Origin: CAKSNH01 sp964422725
GTDB taxonomy: Bacteria > Bacillota > Clostridia > UBA1381
DNA: 64,000 nt
Direction: 5' to 3'
NCBI GenBank assembly: GCA_964422725.1
Contig: CAYRCC010000002.1
Span: 1-64,000, forward strand
The notes beneath the pieces were generated by a model. The model ran no database searches. It was not told where the DNA came from and worked only from the letters and a program-made list of their open reading frames with translations. Numbering within the stretch: the stretch's first letter is position 1; each line of letters opens with the position of its first letter. Of the stretch, positions 6,729 to 15,107 are shown in pieces. Both the position numbers and the translations under genes were made by a program.

Positions 6729-9293
6729 TTATTCACCGTCACCGGCGGTTACATCAGCTTCACTGCCTGCGTCGGGTGTTTCAAGGTTTTCGTCGTTGTT
6801 TTTATTATTATCGTCGTTTTCACTGCTTTCGTCATCTTTCTCGGTACGCGCAATGCTTACCACACAAGTTCCGTCAGCCGGCCGCATAAGCCGTACACCC
6901 TGTGTATGACGACCGTACGTACCTATTTCCGAGGTACCCATACGAATTATGATACCGTCCGAAGTAATAAGCATAATGTCGTCTTTATCGGTAACCGTTT
7001 CAATTCCGACGATTTTTCCGGTTTTTTCCGTAATTTTATAAGTAAATATACCCTTACCGCCTCTTGTCTGAACCTTATATTCATCAAGATTACTCTTTTT
7101 ACCATAGCCGTTTTCCGTAACCACAAGCAAAGCGGAATCCTCGCGTGCAATACTTGCACCGACAACATAGTCGTCTTTACCAAGCTTAACAGCGCGCACA
7201 CCGCGTGCCGTTCTTCCCATAGGGCGCACGTCCTTTTCGTTAAAACGTATAGCCATACCGTTATGAGTGCCGACAATAATATCATCGTTGCCGTCCGTAA
7301 TCTTAACGCGTATAAGCTCGTCACCGTCGACAAGCTCAATTGCACGCAGACCGCCGTTTCTGATACGCGAATATTCCATAAGGTCGGTTCGCTTGATAGT
7401 ACCGTTCTTTGTAACAAACGTAAGGAATTTATCGCTTACAAATTCCGAAATCGGAATCATTGCCGAAACCTTCTCACCGTCGTCAAGCGGCAGCAGATTG
7501 CGTATTCCCATACCCAGCGCCTGTCTGCCCGCCTCCGGAATCTGATAACCCTTCAGCTTGTACACAACGCCCTTTGTTGTAAAGAACAATATATTATTAT
7601 GCGTTGAGGTGGTAAACATATGCTCCGCAAAATCCTCTTCGTGAGTAGTCAGACCTATAATGCCGCGTCCGCCGCGGTGCTGTGTCTTATAAGTATCAAC
7701 CGGAACACGTTTAACATATCCTTTATGTGTAATTGTTATTATAGTTTCCTCTTCTTCAATCAAATCCTCGATATCAATGTCATTTATACCAAACGATATT
7801 TCTGTACGGCGCTCGTCACCGTATTTATCACGCATCAGCGTAAGGTCATCTTTAATTATTGCAAGGATTTTTGCGTTATCCGCAAGTATCGCCTGCAGTT
7901 CGGAAACCGTAACCTTAAGAGCATCATACTCCTCTTCGATTTTATCGCGTTCCAAACCGGTAAGACGGCCAAGCCGCATTTCCACAATCGCCGTTGCCTG
8001 AATATCGGAAAGAGTAAATTCATTAATCAATCTTTCCTTAGACTCCGCAATTGTAGCTGACGAACGTATTATCTCGATAACTCTGTCAATATTGTCTATT
8101 GCAATACGATATCCCTCAAGCAAATGCAGACGCTCCTGAGCTTTTCTCAAATCATACTCCGTTCTTCGGCGTATTACGTCCTCCTGATGACGGATATAAT
8201 AGTCAATCATCTCGCGCAGATTAAGCACTTTCGGAACCTTATCAACCAATGCAAGCAAAATTATACCGTATGTGTCCTGCATTTGGGTATACTTATACAA
8301 ATTATTCAAAACCACATTCGGATTTGCATCACGCTTTAAGTCAATCACAAAGCGTATACCGTCCTTGTCCGACTCATCGCGCAGCTCGGAAATACCTTCG
8401 ATTTTGCCGGCACGCACAAGCTCGTCTATTTTTTCGTGCAAACGCGCTTTGTTTACCTGATAAGGCAATTCCGTAACTATAATTCTGTTCCTATTTTCAA
8501 GCTCCTCTATCTCCGCACGGGCACGCACTATTATACGTCCCCTACCCGTACTGTATGCTTTTTTGATACCGCTTGTCCCCATTACGATTCCGGCTGTAGG
8601 AAAATCCGGACCTTTAATGTAACTCATAAGCTCGTCAATTGATATATACGGGTCGTCAATCATTGCGATTATGCCGTTTATAACCTCTGTGAGGTTGTGC
8701 GGCGGAATTTTGGTAGCCATACCTACCGCAATACCGTCCGAACCGTTTACCAAAAGATTCGGAAAGCGCGACGGCAACACGTCAGGCTCAGTGTGCTTGT
8801 CGTCGTAATTCGGGACAAAATCCACAGTTTCCTTGTTTATATCGGAAAGCATTTCTGCTGCAAGTTTTGTCATTTTTGCCTCTGTGTAACGATAAGCGGC
8901 AGGCGGATCGCCGTCAACCGAACCGAAATTTCCTTTGCCGAGCACAAGCGGATAACGCAGTGAAAAATCCTGAGCCATACGAACCATCGCATCATACACC
9001 GAAGTATCACCGTGAGGGTGATATTTACCCAAAACATCACCGACGGTTGCCGCTGATTTTCTCAGGTCGTTTTCATAAAACAAGTTTGATTCAAACATAT
9101 CATACAAAATACGTCTGTGAACAGGCTTCAGTCCGTCGCGCACGTCCGGCAATGCACGGCTTACGATAACGCTCATAGCGTAATTAATGTATGATGTTTT
9201 CATTTCATTATCCAGATCGACATCAACAATAACCTGATTGTTGATAGACTCCATATCCAATGGTTTTTCTGAACTTTTATTCTTTTTAGCCAT
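6729..9293 (-). CDS. gyrA: DNA gyrase subunit A
   Basis: The breakage-reunion subunit of gyrase, which introduces negative supercoils. The 854-aa protein has the winged-helix/tower N-domain with the active-site tyrosine in RYTE (Tyr136). The beta-pinwheel C-domain has a gyrase box QHRGGRG, which supports GyrA over ParC. The quinolone region reads GKYHPHGDTSVYD: Thr97 sits where E. coli has Ser83 and Asp101 where it has Asp87. ATG 9293 follows AGGAGG; an upstream in-frame GTG at 9329 has no ribosome site. The C-terminus is a long Asp/Asn/Glu-rich tail. gyrB is not adjacent. Confidence 0.97.
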   Translation of the reverse strand: MAKKNKSSEKPLDMESINNQVIVDVDLDNEMKTSYINYAMSVIVSRALPDVRDGLKPVHRRILYDMFESNLFYENDLRKSAATVGDVLGKYHPHGDTSVYDAMVRMAQDFSLRYPLVLGKGNFGSVDGDPPAAYRYTEAKMTKLAAEMLSDINKETVDFVPNYDDKHTEPDVLPSRFPNLLVNGSDGIAVGMATKIPPHNLTEVINGIIAMIDDPYISIDELMSYIKGPDFPTAGIVMGTSGIKKAYSTGRGRIIVRARAEIEELENRNRIIVTELPYQVNKARLHEKIDELVRAGKIEGISELRDESDKDGIRFVIDLKRDANPNVVLNNLYKYTQMQDTYGIILLALVDKVPKVLNLREMIDYYIRHQEDVIRRRTEYDLRKAQERLHLLEGYRIAIDNIDRVIEIIRSSATIAESKERLINEFTLSDIQATAIVEMRLGRLTGLERDKIEEEYDALKVTVSELQAILADNAKILAIIKDDLTLMRDKYGDERRTEISFGINDIDIEDLIEEEETIITITHKGYVKRVPVDTYKTQHRGGRGIIGLTTHEEDFAEHMFTTSTHNNILFFTTKGVVYKLKGYQIPEAGRQALGMGIRNLLPLDDGEKVSAMIPISEFVSDKFLTFVTKNGTIKRTDLMEYSRIRNGGLRAIELVDGDELIRVKITDGNDDIIVGTHNGMAIRFNEKDVRPMGRTARGVRAVKLGKDDYVVGASIAREDSALLVVTENGYGKKSNLDEYKVQTRGGKGIFTYKITEKTGKIVGIETVTDKDDIMLITSDGIIIRMGTSEIGTYGRHTQGVRLMRPADGTCVVSIARTEKDDESSENDDNNKNNDENLETPDAGSEADVTAGDGE

Positions 9294-9332
9294 GTGAGGA
9301 AATACCTCCTGATCATCATTATTAACCACACT

Positions 9333-9361
9333 ATTATATCACAAATACACAAAAAATGCAA
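9333..9361 (-). promoter_or_regulatory. gyrA promoter
   Basis: On the minus strand, TTGCAT (9361-9356), 17 bp, then TATAAT (9338-9333) with an extended TGA just before it. Confidence 0.82.
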
Positions 9362-9366
9362 TATAA

Positions 9367-9843
9367 TCAAAGCGTATTTTGCTGATTTTTTTTACGTTCC
9401 TTGTGCGAAAAATAGCGTTTTTCACCCTCGTAATAGAGTTTTTTATCGTAATCGGAAAGGGCTGACGGGTCAATCGGCTCAAGCCTTGACGGTACACCGT
9501 TTTTATCAAGCGACACCATAGTGAAAAACGCCGTCAAAGCGATTTTGGTTTCATATGTTGATGTCAAATCCTCCGCCTCAACGGCAACAAACACCTCCAT
9601 AGACGTATTCCCGACATAAATGACCTGTGCCGTACAGGTGACAAGGTTTCCGACGAACACCGGACGGCGGAACTTTAATTCGTCCACACGCGCCGTAACA
9701 GTGTTTGTACGGGCGTATTTCGATGCCGCAACTCCGGCGGCAGAATCCATCATTTTCATTATCTCACCGCCGTGCACGTTACCTGCCGGATTTGCTTGAT
9801 ACGGCAGTACCATTTGTGCAAGAATTGCTGTGCGTTTATTCAT
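9367..9843 (-). CDS. Acyl-CoA thioesterase, hotdog fold
   Basis: A 158-aa single-hotdog enzyme of the YciA/BFIT-like family that hydrolyses acyl-CoA to free acid and CoA. The hotdog motif is clear: NPAGNVHGGEIMKMMDSAAGVAA, with the catalytic Asp on the central helix, then VDELKFRRPVFVGNLV. ATG 9843 matches the family start. AAGGA lies 13 nt upstream, a long spacing, and the ORF stays open upstream to an in-frame start at 9915. The physiological substrate is unknown. The tail is basic and Lys/Arg-rich. Confidence 0.9.
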   Translation of the reverse strand: MNKRTAILAQMVLPYQANPAGNVHGGEIMKMMDSAAGVAASKYARTNTVTARVDELKFRRPVFVGNLVTCTAQVIYVGNTSMEVFVAVEAEDLTSTYETKIALTAFFTMVSLDKNGVPSRLEPIDPSALSDYDKKLYYEGEKRYFSHKERKKNQQNTL

Positions 9844-9977
9844 AAAGTAATCAATCCTTTCCGTATATATCCGCAAAATTCCGTTTTCCGCCGTTCCGAA
9901 GTACGTTTTCGTCAAACCGCGCCGATTTTGCCGTTATTTTAATATTCTGCGCATATATTTAAAATATTATAACCGTT

Positions 9978-11219
9978 TCATACTGCGGCTTTATTCTCCT
10001 CCATATCCTTACACATATCCGCACAACGCGATATTTGCCGCATATTACAAAAAATCTTTATAAAAACACCTAAGCACGCAATATGCTGTAAAACATTCAA
10101 GAAATCTTTCCAATTTACCTCCAATTCTGCCGCAAACAGCGATTTATTATGTATAAATGCGCCAATCTGCCAATGCAAATCAAATACAGTAAAGCATACC
10201 CAGAACACCACTCCAAACCGGTTTCCATCTCTGATACTTCGCGCCGCCCATATCAAAAAAAGGCTCATTCCAACCAGTTTCCCCCAACCGGTCAAAGGCA
10301 CCGCAAAAAACAGTTCTTTAAACGTATACGTGTCTGAGGCAAGATACGGCTGTATGGTTTGGATAAAAAAGTCAACCCCCATTCCCCATGACGCATCTAT
10401 GCAGAAATGAATAAACACCGAAATAATACCCCATACTGCCGCCGCACTCAGCGCTATACTGTAAAAATCATTTTCACTTCTGTATTCATCAGCTTTTTCT
10501 CTGTACTTGTCATATATTAAATCTGTGTACCCTTTCAACTCACTCACAAGATAAAAAACGCTTTGAAATCTTTTATCCGGCGAAAGTGCGATACACTTTT
10601 TAATTACACCCTCAAGCGGCCCTTTATACATTTCTTCATTTGGGAATCTCCCCGTAAGCATCACATTCATCAGCACTCCGAGCGAATATATATCCGTCTG
10701 AATATCACTTTGTCCAAAACCGAACTGTTCGGGCGCAGCATAACCGGGAGTGCCGAGATATTCCGTATCATGTCCCGCATCCTCTTTATGCATTCGTGCA
10801 ATATTAAAATCTATTATTTTAAAAATCCCATCGCTATACATAATATTTTCAGGTTTTAAATCCCTGTGCACTATTCCTCTTTCGTGAAACACCGCAAGTC
10901 CTTCACATAATTGAGTAATTACCCACAAAACGGTTTCTTCGTCCCAATTCATATCATATATAAAATCCGAGAGCCTTGTACCATCTATTTTTTCCTCGAT
11001 AACGCTATATTCACCGTCACCGGAAAATATAGCATAAATTTTCGGAAGATGTATATTTTCTGCTGACTGTATCTTTTCATAAATTTCATATTCGTCCTTG
11101 CCGACTCTGCGTTTTACTCCCTCTTTTCCGGTTTTACCGTGACGTACAAGTATAACGGAGTGCCCTGATTTGTCAGACAAAACTTCAATCTCCTCGTAAT
11201 CAAAAATGTCAGTGTTCAA
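9978..11219 (-). CDS. Membrane Ser/Thr protein kinase
   Basis: A Hanks-type kinase (413 aa) with a membrane-anchored C-terminal half. Visible parts are a likely ATP lysine in GVKRRV (Lys36), the catalytic loop HRDLKPEN (118-125), DFN in place of DFG (137-139), and GTPGYAAPEQ with TDIYSLGVL of the substrate lobe. From about residue 255 come four or five hydrophobic segments and no PASTA repeats, so it is not PrkC. The start is taken as TTG 11219, since AAGAGGTG sits 9 nt before it. ATG 11240 would place that ribosome site inside the gene. It is divergent from an HTH gene with 82 bp between starts, so the two may form a regulatory pair. Confidence 0.85.
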   Translation of the reverse strand: MNTDIFDYEEIEVLSDKSGHSVILVRHGKTGKEGVKRRVGKDEYEIYEKIQSAENIHLPKIYAIFSGDGEYSVIEEKIDGTRLSDFIYDMNWDEETVLWVITQLCEGLAVFHERGIVHRDLKPENIMYSDGIFKIIDFNIARMHKEDAGHDTEYLGTPGYAAPEQFGFGQSDIQTDIYSLGVLMNVMLTGRFPNEEMYKGPLEGVIKKCIALSPDKRFQSVFYLVSELKGYTDLIYDKYREKADEYRSENDFYSIALSAAAVWGIISVFIHFCIDASWGMGVDFFIQTIQPYLASDTYTFKELFFAVPLTGWGKLVGMSLFLIWAARSIRDGNRFGVVFWVCFTVFDLHWQIGAFIHNKSLFAAELEVNWKDFLNVLQHIACLGVFIKIFCNMRQISRCADMCKDMEENKAAV

Positions 11220-11301
11220 ATTATTATTCACCTCTTGCATTTATGCATAATTTATAATATTATAATATCATATATTATTACAAAACACAAGGAGATCCGC
11301 T

Positions 11302-11721
11302 ATGGCTGACACAAACGAACTTTTACGGCAAATAAAATCACAACGTAATATCGAGGAATATCTCGAAAGCAACAAGGACGAATTTCTGGATTTCAATTTA
11401 AGCGAATACCTAAAAAACATTGCCGAACAAAAAGGGCTTTCAAAAGCCGAGATTATCAAAAACACTAATATAGCACGTACATATGCATACTCTTTTTTCG
11501 ACGGAACACGAAAACCAAACCGTGACCAAGTTTTACAGCTGTGCTTTGCTATGTCGCTCAATATCGACGAAACTCAGGATTTGCTCAAGCACACCGGATT
11601 TTCCGTCCTTTATCCGCGCAATCCTCGTGACAGTGTAATCATTTTCGCGCTTGAAAACAAGAAATGCATAATGGAAGTCAATAATATGCTTTTTGATAAC
11701 GGAATGAAAGTTTTTGAATAA
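11302..11721 (+). CDS. XRE-like HTH protein paired with the kinase
   Basis: A 139-aa protein. Residues 33-105 form a helix-turn-helix of XRE type (SEYLKNIAEQKGLSKAEIIKN, then RTYAYSFFDGTRKPNRD). The C-terminal part is short and of unknown function (SVIIFALENKKCIMEVNNML). AAGGAGATC precedes the ATG. It is divergent from the membrane kinase at 9978. The layout suggests it may be the kinase's target or may regulate it. No DNA site was identified. Confidence 0.85.
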   Translation: MADTNELLRQIKSQRNIEEYLESNKDEFLDFNLSEYLKNIAEQKGLSKAEIIKNTNIARTYAYSFFDGTRKPNRDQVLQLCFAMSLNIDETQDLLKHTGFSVLYPRNPRDSVIIFALENKKCIMEVNNMLFDNGMKVFE

Positions 11722-11769
11722 AAAATGCAAACGAGTTTTGCATTAAAAGTTTAGGTCAAGCCTTTTTGA

Positions 11770-11889
11770 TAGTATCGGAAAGATGTCCGGCGCACAAAGT
11801 GCGGTTTTGCCAAAGGCAAAACTACTGATTAGTACCGGAAAGATGTCCGGCGCACAAAGTGCGGTTTTGCCAAAGGCAAAACTACTGAT
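11770..11889 (+). repeat. 60-bp tandem duplication with double hairpins
   Basis: Two nearly identical 60-bp units (11770-11829 and 11830-11889; one C/T difference seen near the start). Each unit holds two perfect hairpins with AAA loops, CGCAC-AAA-GTGCG and GTTTTGCC-AAA-GGCAAAAC. The first about 35 bp resemble sequence directly after the TtcA-like gene (26821-26866, minus strand), so the unit belongs to a dispersed family lying just 3' of genes. Confidence 0.92.
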
Positions 11890-11961
11890 ACTTGCGGATT
11901 TTCAAGGCAGAGCATCACCGTACTCAGACAGCAAAATCCTCTCAAACGTAATTTTCATCTC

Positions 11962-11998
11962 TTTTATAAAAGGCTGCCGACATTTTGCCGACAGCCCC
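11962..11998 (-). terminator. Terminator of the aminotransferase gene
   Basis: On the minus strand, GGCTGTCGG / TCGGCAGCC (9 bp with G-T pairs, loop CAAAATG) is followed by TTTTATAAAAG. It sits 27 nt after the aminotransferase stop codon. Confidence 0.8.
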
Positions 11999-12024
11999 AA
12001 TAAACCTATTTCGCGCTTTAAAAC

Positions 12025-13203
12025 TTACTGTTTTTTATATTTTTCTATAAAACGCGCTATACGCTTTAACGCTTCCTGAATATTTTTAATCGAATACGCA
12101 TACGAACATCTTACAAATCCTTCACCGCACTCACCGAACGCATTGCCCGGAACAACCGCAACCTTTTCCTCCTCAAGCAGTTTCAGACAAAACTCATCGC
12201 TCGTCATTCCAGTTGACTTAATGCATGGGAAAACATAAAACGCACCGAGCGGCTCAAAACACGAAAGTCCCATATTCCTGAAACCGTCAACCATACAGCG
12301 CCGTCTGTAGTTATATTCCTTGCACATATTTTCAACATCACTGTCACAGTTTTTCAATGCCTCTATAGCCGCATACTGGCTTGTGGTAGGTGCACTCATA
12401 ATGCAGTATTGATGTACCTTTGTCATAGCCTTTATGATTTGTGCCGGTCCTACCGCGTATCCCAATCTCCAGCCTGTCATTGCAAACGCTTTTGAAAATC
12501 CGTTCACCACAACCGTCCGCTCGCGCATACCGTCAACAGCCGAAAACATAGTGTGTCTTTCGTCACCGTAGCGCAGCTCGCCGTATATTTCATCAGACAG
12601 CACAAGAATGTCCGTACCGTCAAGTACCTCGGCAATTGCCTCCAAATCGGTCTTTGACATAACCGCACCCGTCGGATTGTTGGGATACGGCAAAATCAAT
12701 AGCTTGGTTTTCGGCGTAATTTTTTCTTTTAACTGTTCCGGCATAAGCCTGAAATTGTCCTCTTCCTTTGTTTCTATCGGCACCGGCACTCCTCCCGCCA
12801 TCACCGTACACGGCTTATAACAGACAAAACTCGGTTCGGGAATAAGTACCTCGTCCCCGGGATTTACCACACAGCGTATCATAAGGTCAATCGCCTCACT
12901 GCCGCCGACAGTAACCAAAACCTCCGACTTCGGACAATACTCAACCTCATATTTTCTCTTTGTATAATCGCATATTGCCTCGCGCAGCTCCATAAGTCCC
13001 GCATTTGCCGTATAATGCGTATGTGCCTGTTCAAGCGAATATATACCTGCCTCGCGAATAGTCCACGGTGTGGCAAAGTCCGGCTCGCCGACACCCAGTG
13101 AAATAGCATCTTTCATCTCTGCGGCAACGTCAAAAAATTTTCTTATTCCCGACGGCGGCATTGACTGTACCACCGGAGAAAGCAATTTGTTAAGCTCTTT
13201 CAT
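12025..13203 (-). CDS. PLP-dependent class I/II aminotransferase
   Basis: A 392-aa fold-type I aminotransferase that transfers amino groups between amino and keto acids. Visible motifs: ISLGVGEPDF at the N-terminus, YPNNPTGA, SDEIYGELRY and the PLP-bonding lysine in NGFSKAFAMTGWRLGY (Lys238). The sequence fits the aspartate/aromatic aminotransferase-like group, but the substrate cannot be read from motifs. Its ATG overlaps the stop of the Lrp/AsnC regulator by 4 nt. This pairing is common in Firmicutes and suggests amino-acid-responsive control. Confidence 0.93.
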   Translation of the reverse strand: MKELNKLLSPVVQSMPPSGIRKFFDVAAEMKDAISLGVGEPDFATPWTIREAGIYSLEQAHTHYTANAGLMELREAICDYTKRKYEVEYCPKSEVLVTVGGSEAIDLMIRCVVNPGDEVLIPEPSFVCYKPCTVMAGGVPVPIETKEEDNFRLMPEQLKEKITPKTKLLILPYPNNPTGAVMSKTDLEAIAEVLDGTDILVLSDEIYGELRYGDERHTMFSAVDGMRERTVVVNGFSKAFAMTGWRLGYAVGPAQIIKAMTKVHQYCIMSAPTTSQYAAIEALKNCDSDVENMCKEYNYRRRCMVDGFRNMGLSCFEPLGAFYVFPCIKSTGMTSDEFCLKLLEEEKVAVVPGNAFGECGEGFVRCSYAYSIKNIQEALKRIARFIEKYKKQ

Positions 13204-13682
13204 AATGTAATCACCTGCCTTGTATCCTTTTCACTGTCCTCAAAGTAAATTCCGTCCTCTTTATACTTTTTCAGAACAAAATGTGTTGCTGTGCTTATTA
13301 CCGAATCCATCTGTGCCAGTTTCTGCGCAACAAACAGCGCAACCTCTTTCATAGTCTTTCCCTCTATCGTAACCGCAAGGTCATACGCGCCCGACATAAG
13401 GTACAGTGATTTAACCTGCGGATACTTGTATATTCGTTCCGCCACCTTGTCAAAGCCCTCACCGCGCTGCGGCGTTATTCTCAGTTCTATCAAAGCCGTA
13501 ACAACTTCACGGTCTGTTTTTTCCCAATTAATGAGAGTTCTGTAACCGACAATAACATTTTCCGCCTCAAGGGCGTCTATCGCGGCGGCGACCTCGGCGA
13601 CTGTTTTGCCTGTCATCTGTGCAATTTCCTCAACAGTAACCTTTGAGCCGTTCTTTTCAATAATCTCTAAAATGTCATTCAT
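13200..13682 (-). CDS. Lrp/AsnC-family transcriptional regulator
   Basis: A 160-aa regulator with an N-terminal winged helix (about residues 5-50; KVTVEEIAQMTGKTVAEVAAAI) and an Lrp/AsnC ligand-binding domain. GAYDLAVTIEG is the typical strand-turn, and members form dimers or octamers that sense amino acids. ATG 13682 follows GGAGAG and agrees with family length. It is translationally coupled to the aminotransferase and is driven by the promoter at 13799-13827. Confidence 0.92.
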   Translation of the reverse strand: MNDILEIIEKNGSKVTVEEIAQMTGKTVAEVAAAIDALEAENVIVGYRTLINWEKTDREVVTALIELRITPQRGEGFDKVAERIYKYPQVKSLYLMSGAYDLAVTIEGKTMKEVALFVAQKLAQMDSVISTATHFVLKKYKEDGIYFEDSEKDTRQVITL

Positions 13683-13798
13683 ACAAATCTCTCCTTGCCA
13701 TAAATATTCGGCTGTCGTTAAAACAAATGCAAGCACAGCATACCGCGCTTAATATATATCAGCTTATGTTTTTGTTTATTTTACAGCCTGATTTAATT

Positions 13799-13827
13799 AT
13801 TATATAATATTTTTACATAAATATCAA
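13799..13827 (-). promoter_or_regulatory. Promoter of the Lrp-aminotransferase operon
   Basis: On the minus strand, TTGATA (13827-13822), 17 bp, then TATAAT (13804-13799). The leader is about 110 nt. No further signal was seen between 13828 and 13973. Confidence 0.8.
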
Positions 13828-13973
13828 TACATTTTCCCATAAAAATCTCGTTTTTTGACTATATACCGCAATTGAGGTACAGCCGCAGTGCAATTTTATC
13901 CAAATTACATTATATCAACTTTTAACTCAAAACAATTTTTAAACACCTCAAATTATCCGTTTACGATTTTATC

Positions 13974-14028
13974 ATAAAAAACCGACCCCCATCGTTAGAT
14001 TTCAAATCTGACTTTTGGCGGTCGGTTT
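13974..14028 (-). terminator. Terminator of metA
   Basis: On the minus strand, AAACCGACC pairs with GGTCGGTTT, followed by TTTTATG. A second inner hairpin (GTCAGATTT / AAATCTAAC) sits in the loop. It lies about 40 nt past the metA stop. Confidence 0.85.
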
Positions 14029-14065
14029 AAACCACGTTTTTTCGGTTTAAATGTTTTTTGCAGTT

Positions 14066-14983
14066 TTATTTAATGCTGTCAATATCATACGGCGTAATCT
14101 GATAAACAAAATAATTAAGCCAATTTGAAAACAGCAAATTTGCATGACTGCGCCAACGCACTATAGGCGGCTGTGTCGGGTCATTATCGGGATAGTAGTT
14201 TTTCGGAATCGAAATATCAATTCCTTTTGCCAAATCACGCATATATTCCTCATGCAGCGTTGTTGCGTCATACTCCGAATGACCCGTCACAAATATACGT
14301 CTGCCGCCCTTTGAAAACACTATGTATACGCCGGCCTCGTCGGACTCTGCCAAAATTTCAAGCTCGGAAACCTTATCTATATCTTCGGAATTTATTGCGG
14401 TGTTGCGCGAGTGCGGCGCATAAAATTCATTATCAAAGCCACGTACCAATTTTGCCGTTTTACGGTTTACGTGGTGCTTGAACACTCCGAAACACTTTTT
14501 CGGTATTGAATATTTCGGTATTCCGTAATGATAATACAACCCCGCCTGAGCCGCCCAGCAAATGTGCAGTGTCGACGTCACATGCGATTTTGTCCATTGC
14601 ATTATTTCTTTGAGTTCTTCCCAATAATCAACGTCTTCAAAATCCAAATTTTCCACAGGCGCACCTGTAATAATCATACCGTCATACTTTGAATTTTTAA
14701 TTTCCGGAAACGTTTTGTAAAATGCCGCCAAATGCTCGTAAGATGTGTTTTTTGATTTGTGCGAATTCATTTGTACAAAATCAATCTCAAGCTGAAGCGG
14801 CGTGTTGCTCAAAAGCCGCAAAAGCTGTGTTTCTGTGGTTATTTTGGTTGGCATAAGATTTACTATCGCAATTTTAAGCGGACGAATATCCTGATGCATA
14901 GCCTGAGTTTCACTCATTACAAATATGTTTTCACTTCTTAACTGATTGGTTGCCGGAAGCTTATCCGGTACTCTTATAGGCAT
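14066..14983 (-). CDS. metA: Homoserine O-acetyltransferase (MetA family)
   Basis: Activates homoserine by O-acylation in methionine synthesis. The 305-aa protein shows the MetA glutamine-amidotransferase-like fold with the catalytic cysteine in HICWAAQAGLYYHYGIPKY (Cys142). Residue 111 is Glu (GAPVEN). In characterized MetA proteins Glu at 111 goes with acetyl-CoA use and Gly with succinyl-CoA, so acetyltransferase is predicted despite the family's succinyl name. ATG 14983 follows AAGGAGGG. It is a single gene with its own promoter and terminator; no SAM riboswitch fits in the short leader. Confidence 0.95.
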   Translation of the reverse strand: MPIRVPDKLPATNQLRSENIFVMSETQAMHQDIRPLKIAIVNLMPTKITTETQLLRLLSNTPLQLEIDFVQMNSHKSKNTSYEHLAAFYKTFPEIKNSKYDGMIITGAPVENLDFEDVDYWEELKEIMQWTKSHVTSTLHICWAAQAGLYYHYGIPKYSIPKKCFGVFKHHVNRKTAKLVRGFDNEFYAPHSRNTAINSEDIDKVSELEILAESDEAGVYIVFSKGGRRIFVTGHSEYDATTLHEEYMRDLAKGIDISIPKNYYPDNDPTQPPIVRWRSHANLLFSNWLNYFVYQITPYDIDSIK

Positions 14984-15016
14984 TAAGCATCCCTCCTTGT
15001 ACTGTACATATATATT

Positions 15017-15045
15017 AGTATAACTCATTTTCCGCGCAAAATCAA
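15017..15045 (-). promoter_or_regulatory. metA promoter
   Basis: On the minus strand, TTGATT (15045-15040), 17 bp, then TATACT (15022-15017). This leaves a short leader of about 30 nt. Confidence 0.8.
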
Positions 15046-15107
15046 TGTTTAATTAATATAAACAAATACCAAGCATATGCACGCGTTTTGTCCGCACCGA
15101 CTGTCAA

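Noticed and set aside
9978..11219. PrkC/PknB PASTA kinase
   Set aside because: No PASTA repeats, several membrane spans instead of one, and no adjacent PP2C phosphatase or ribosome GTPase gene.
11783..12079. Open frame spanning the 60-bp tandem repeat
   Set aside because: The frame only exists because 60 is a multiple of 3. It runs through a terminator into the aminotransferase 3' end and has no ribosome site.
14984..15107. Possible SAM riboswitch upstream of metA
   Set aside because: The mapped promoter leaves only about 30 nt of leader, too short for any SAM riboswitch.
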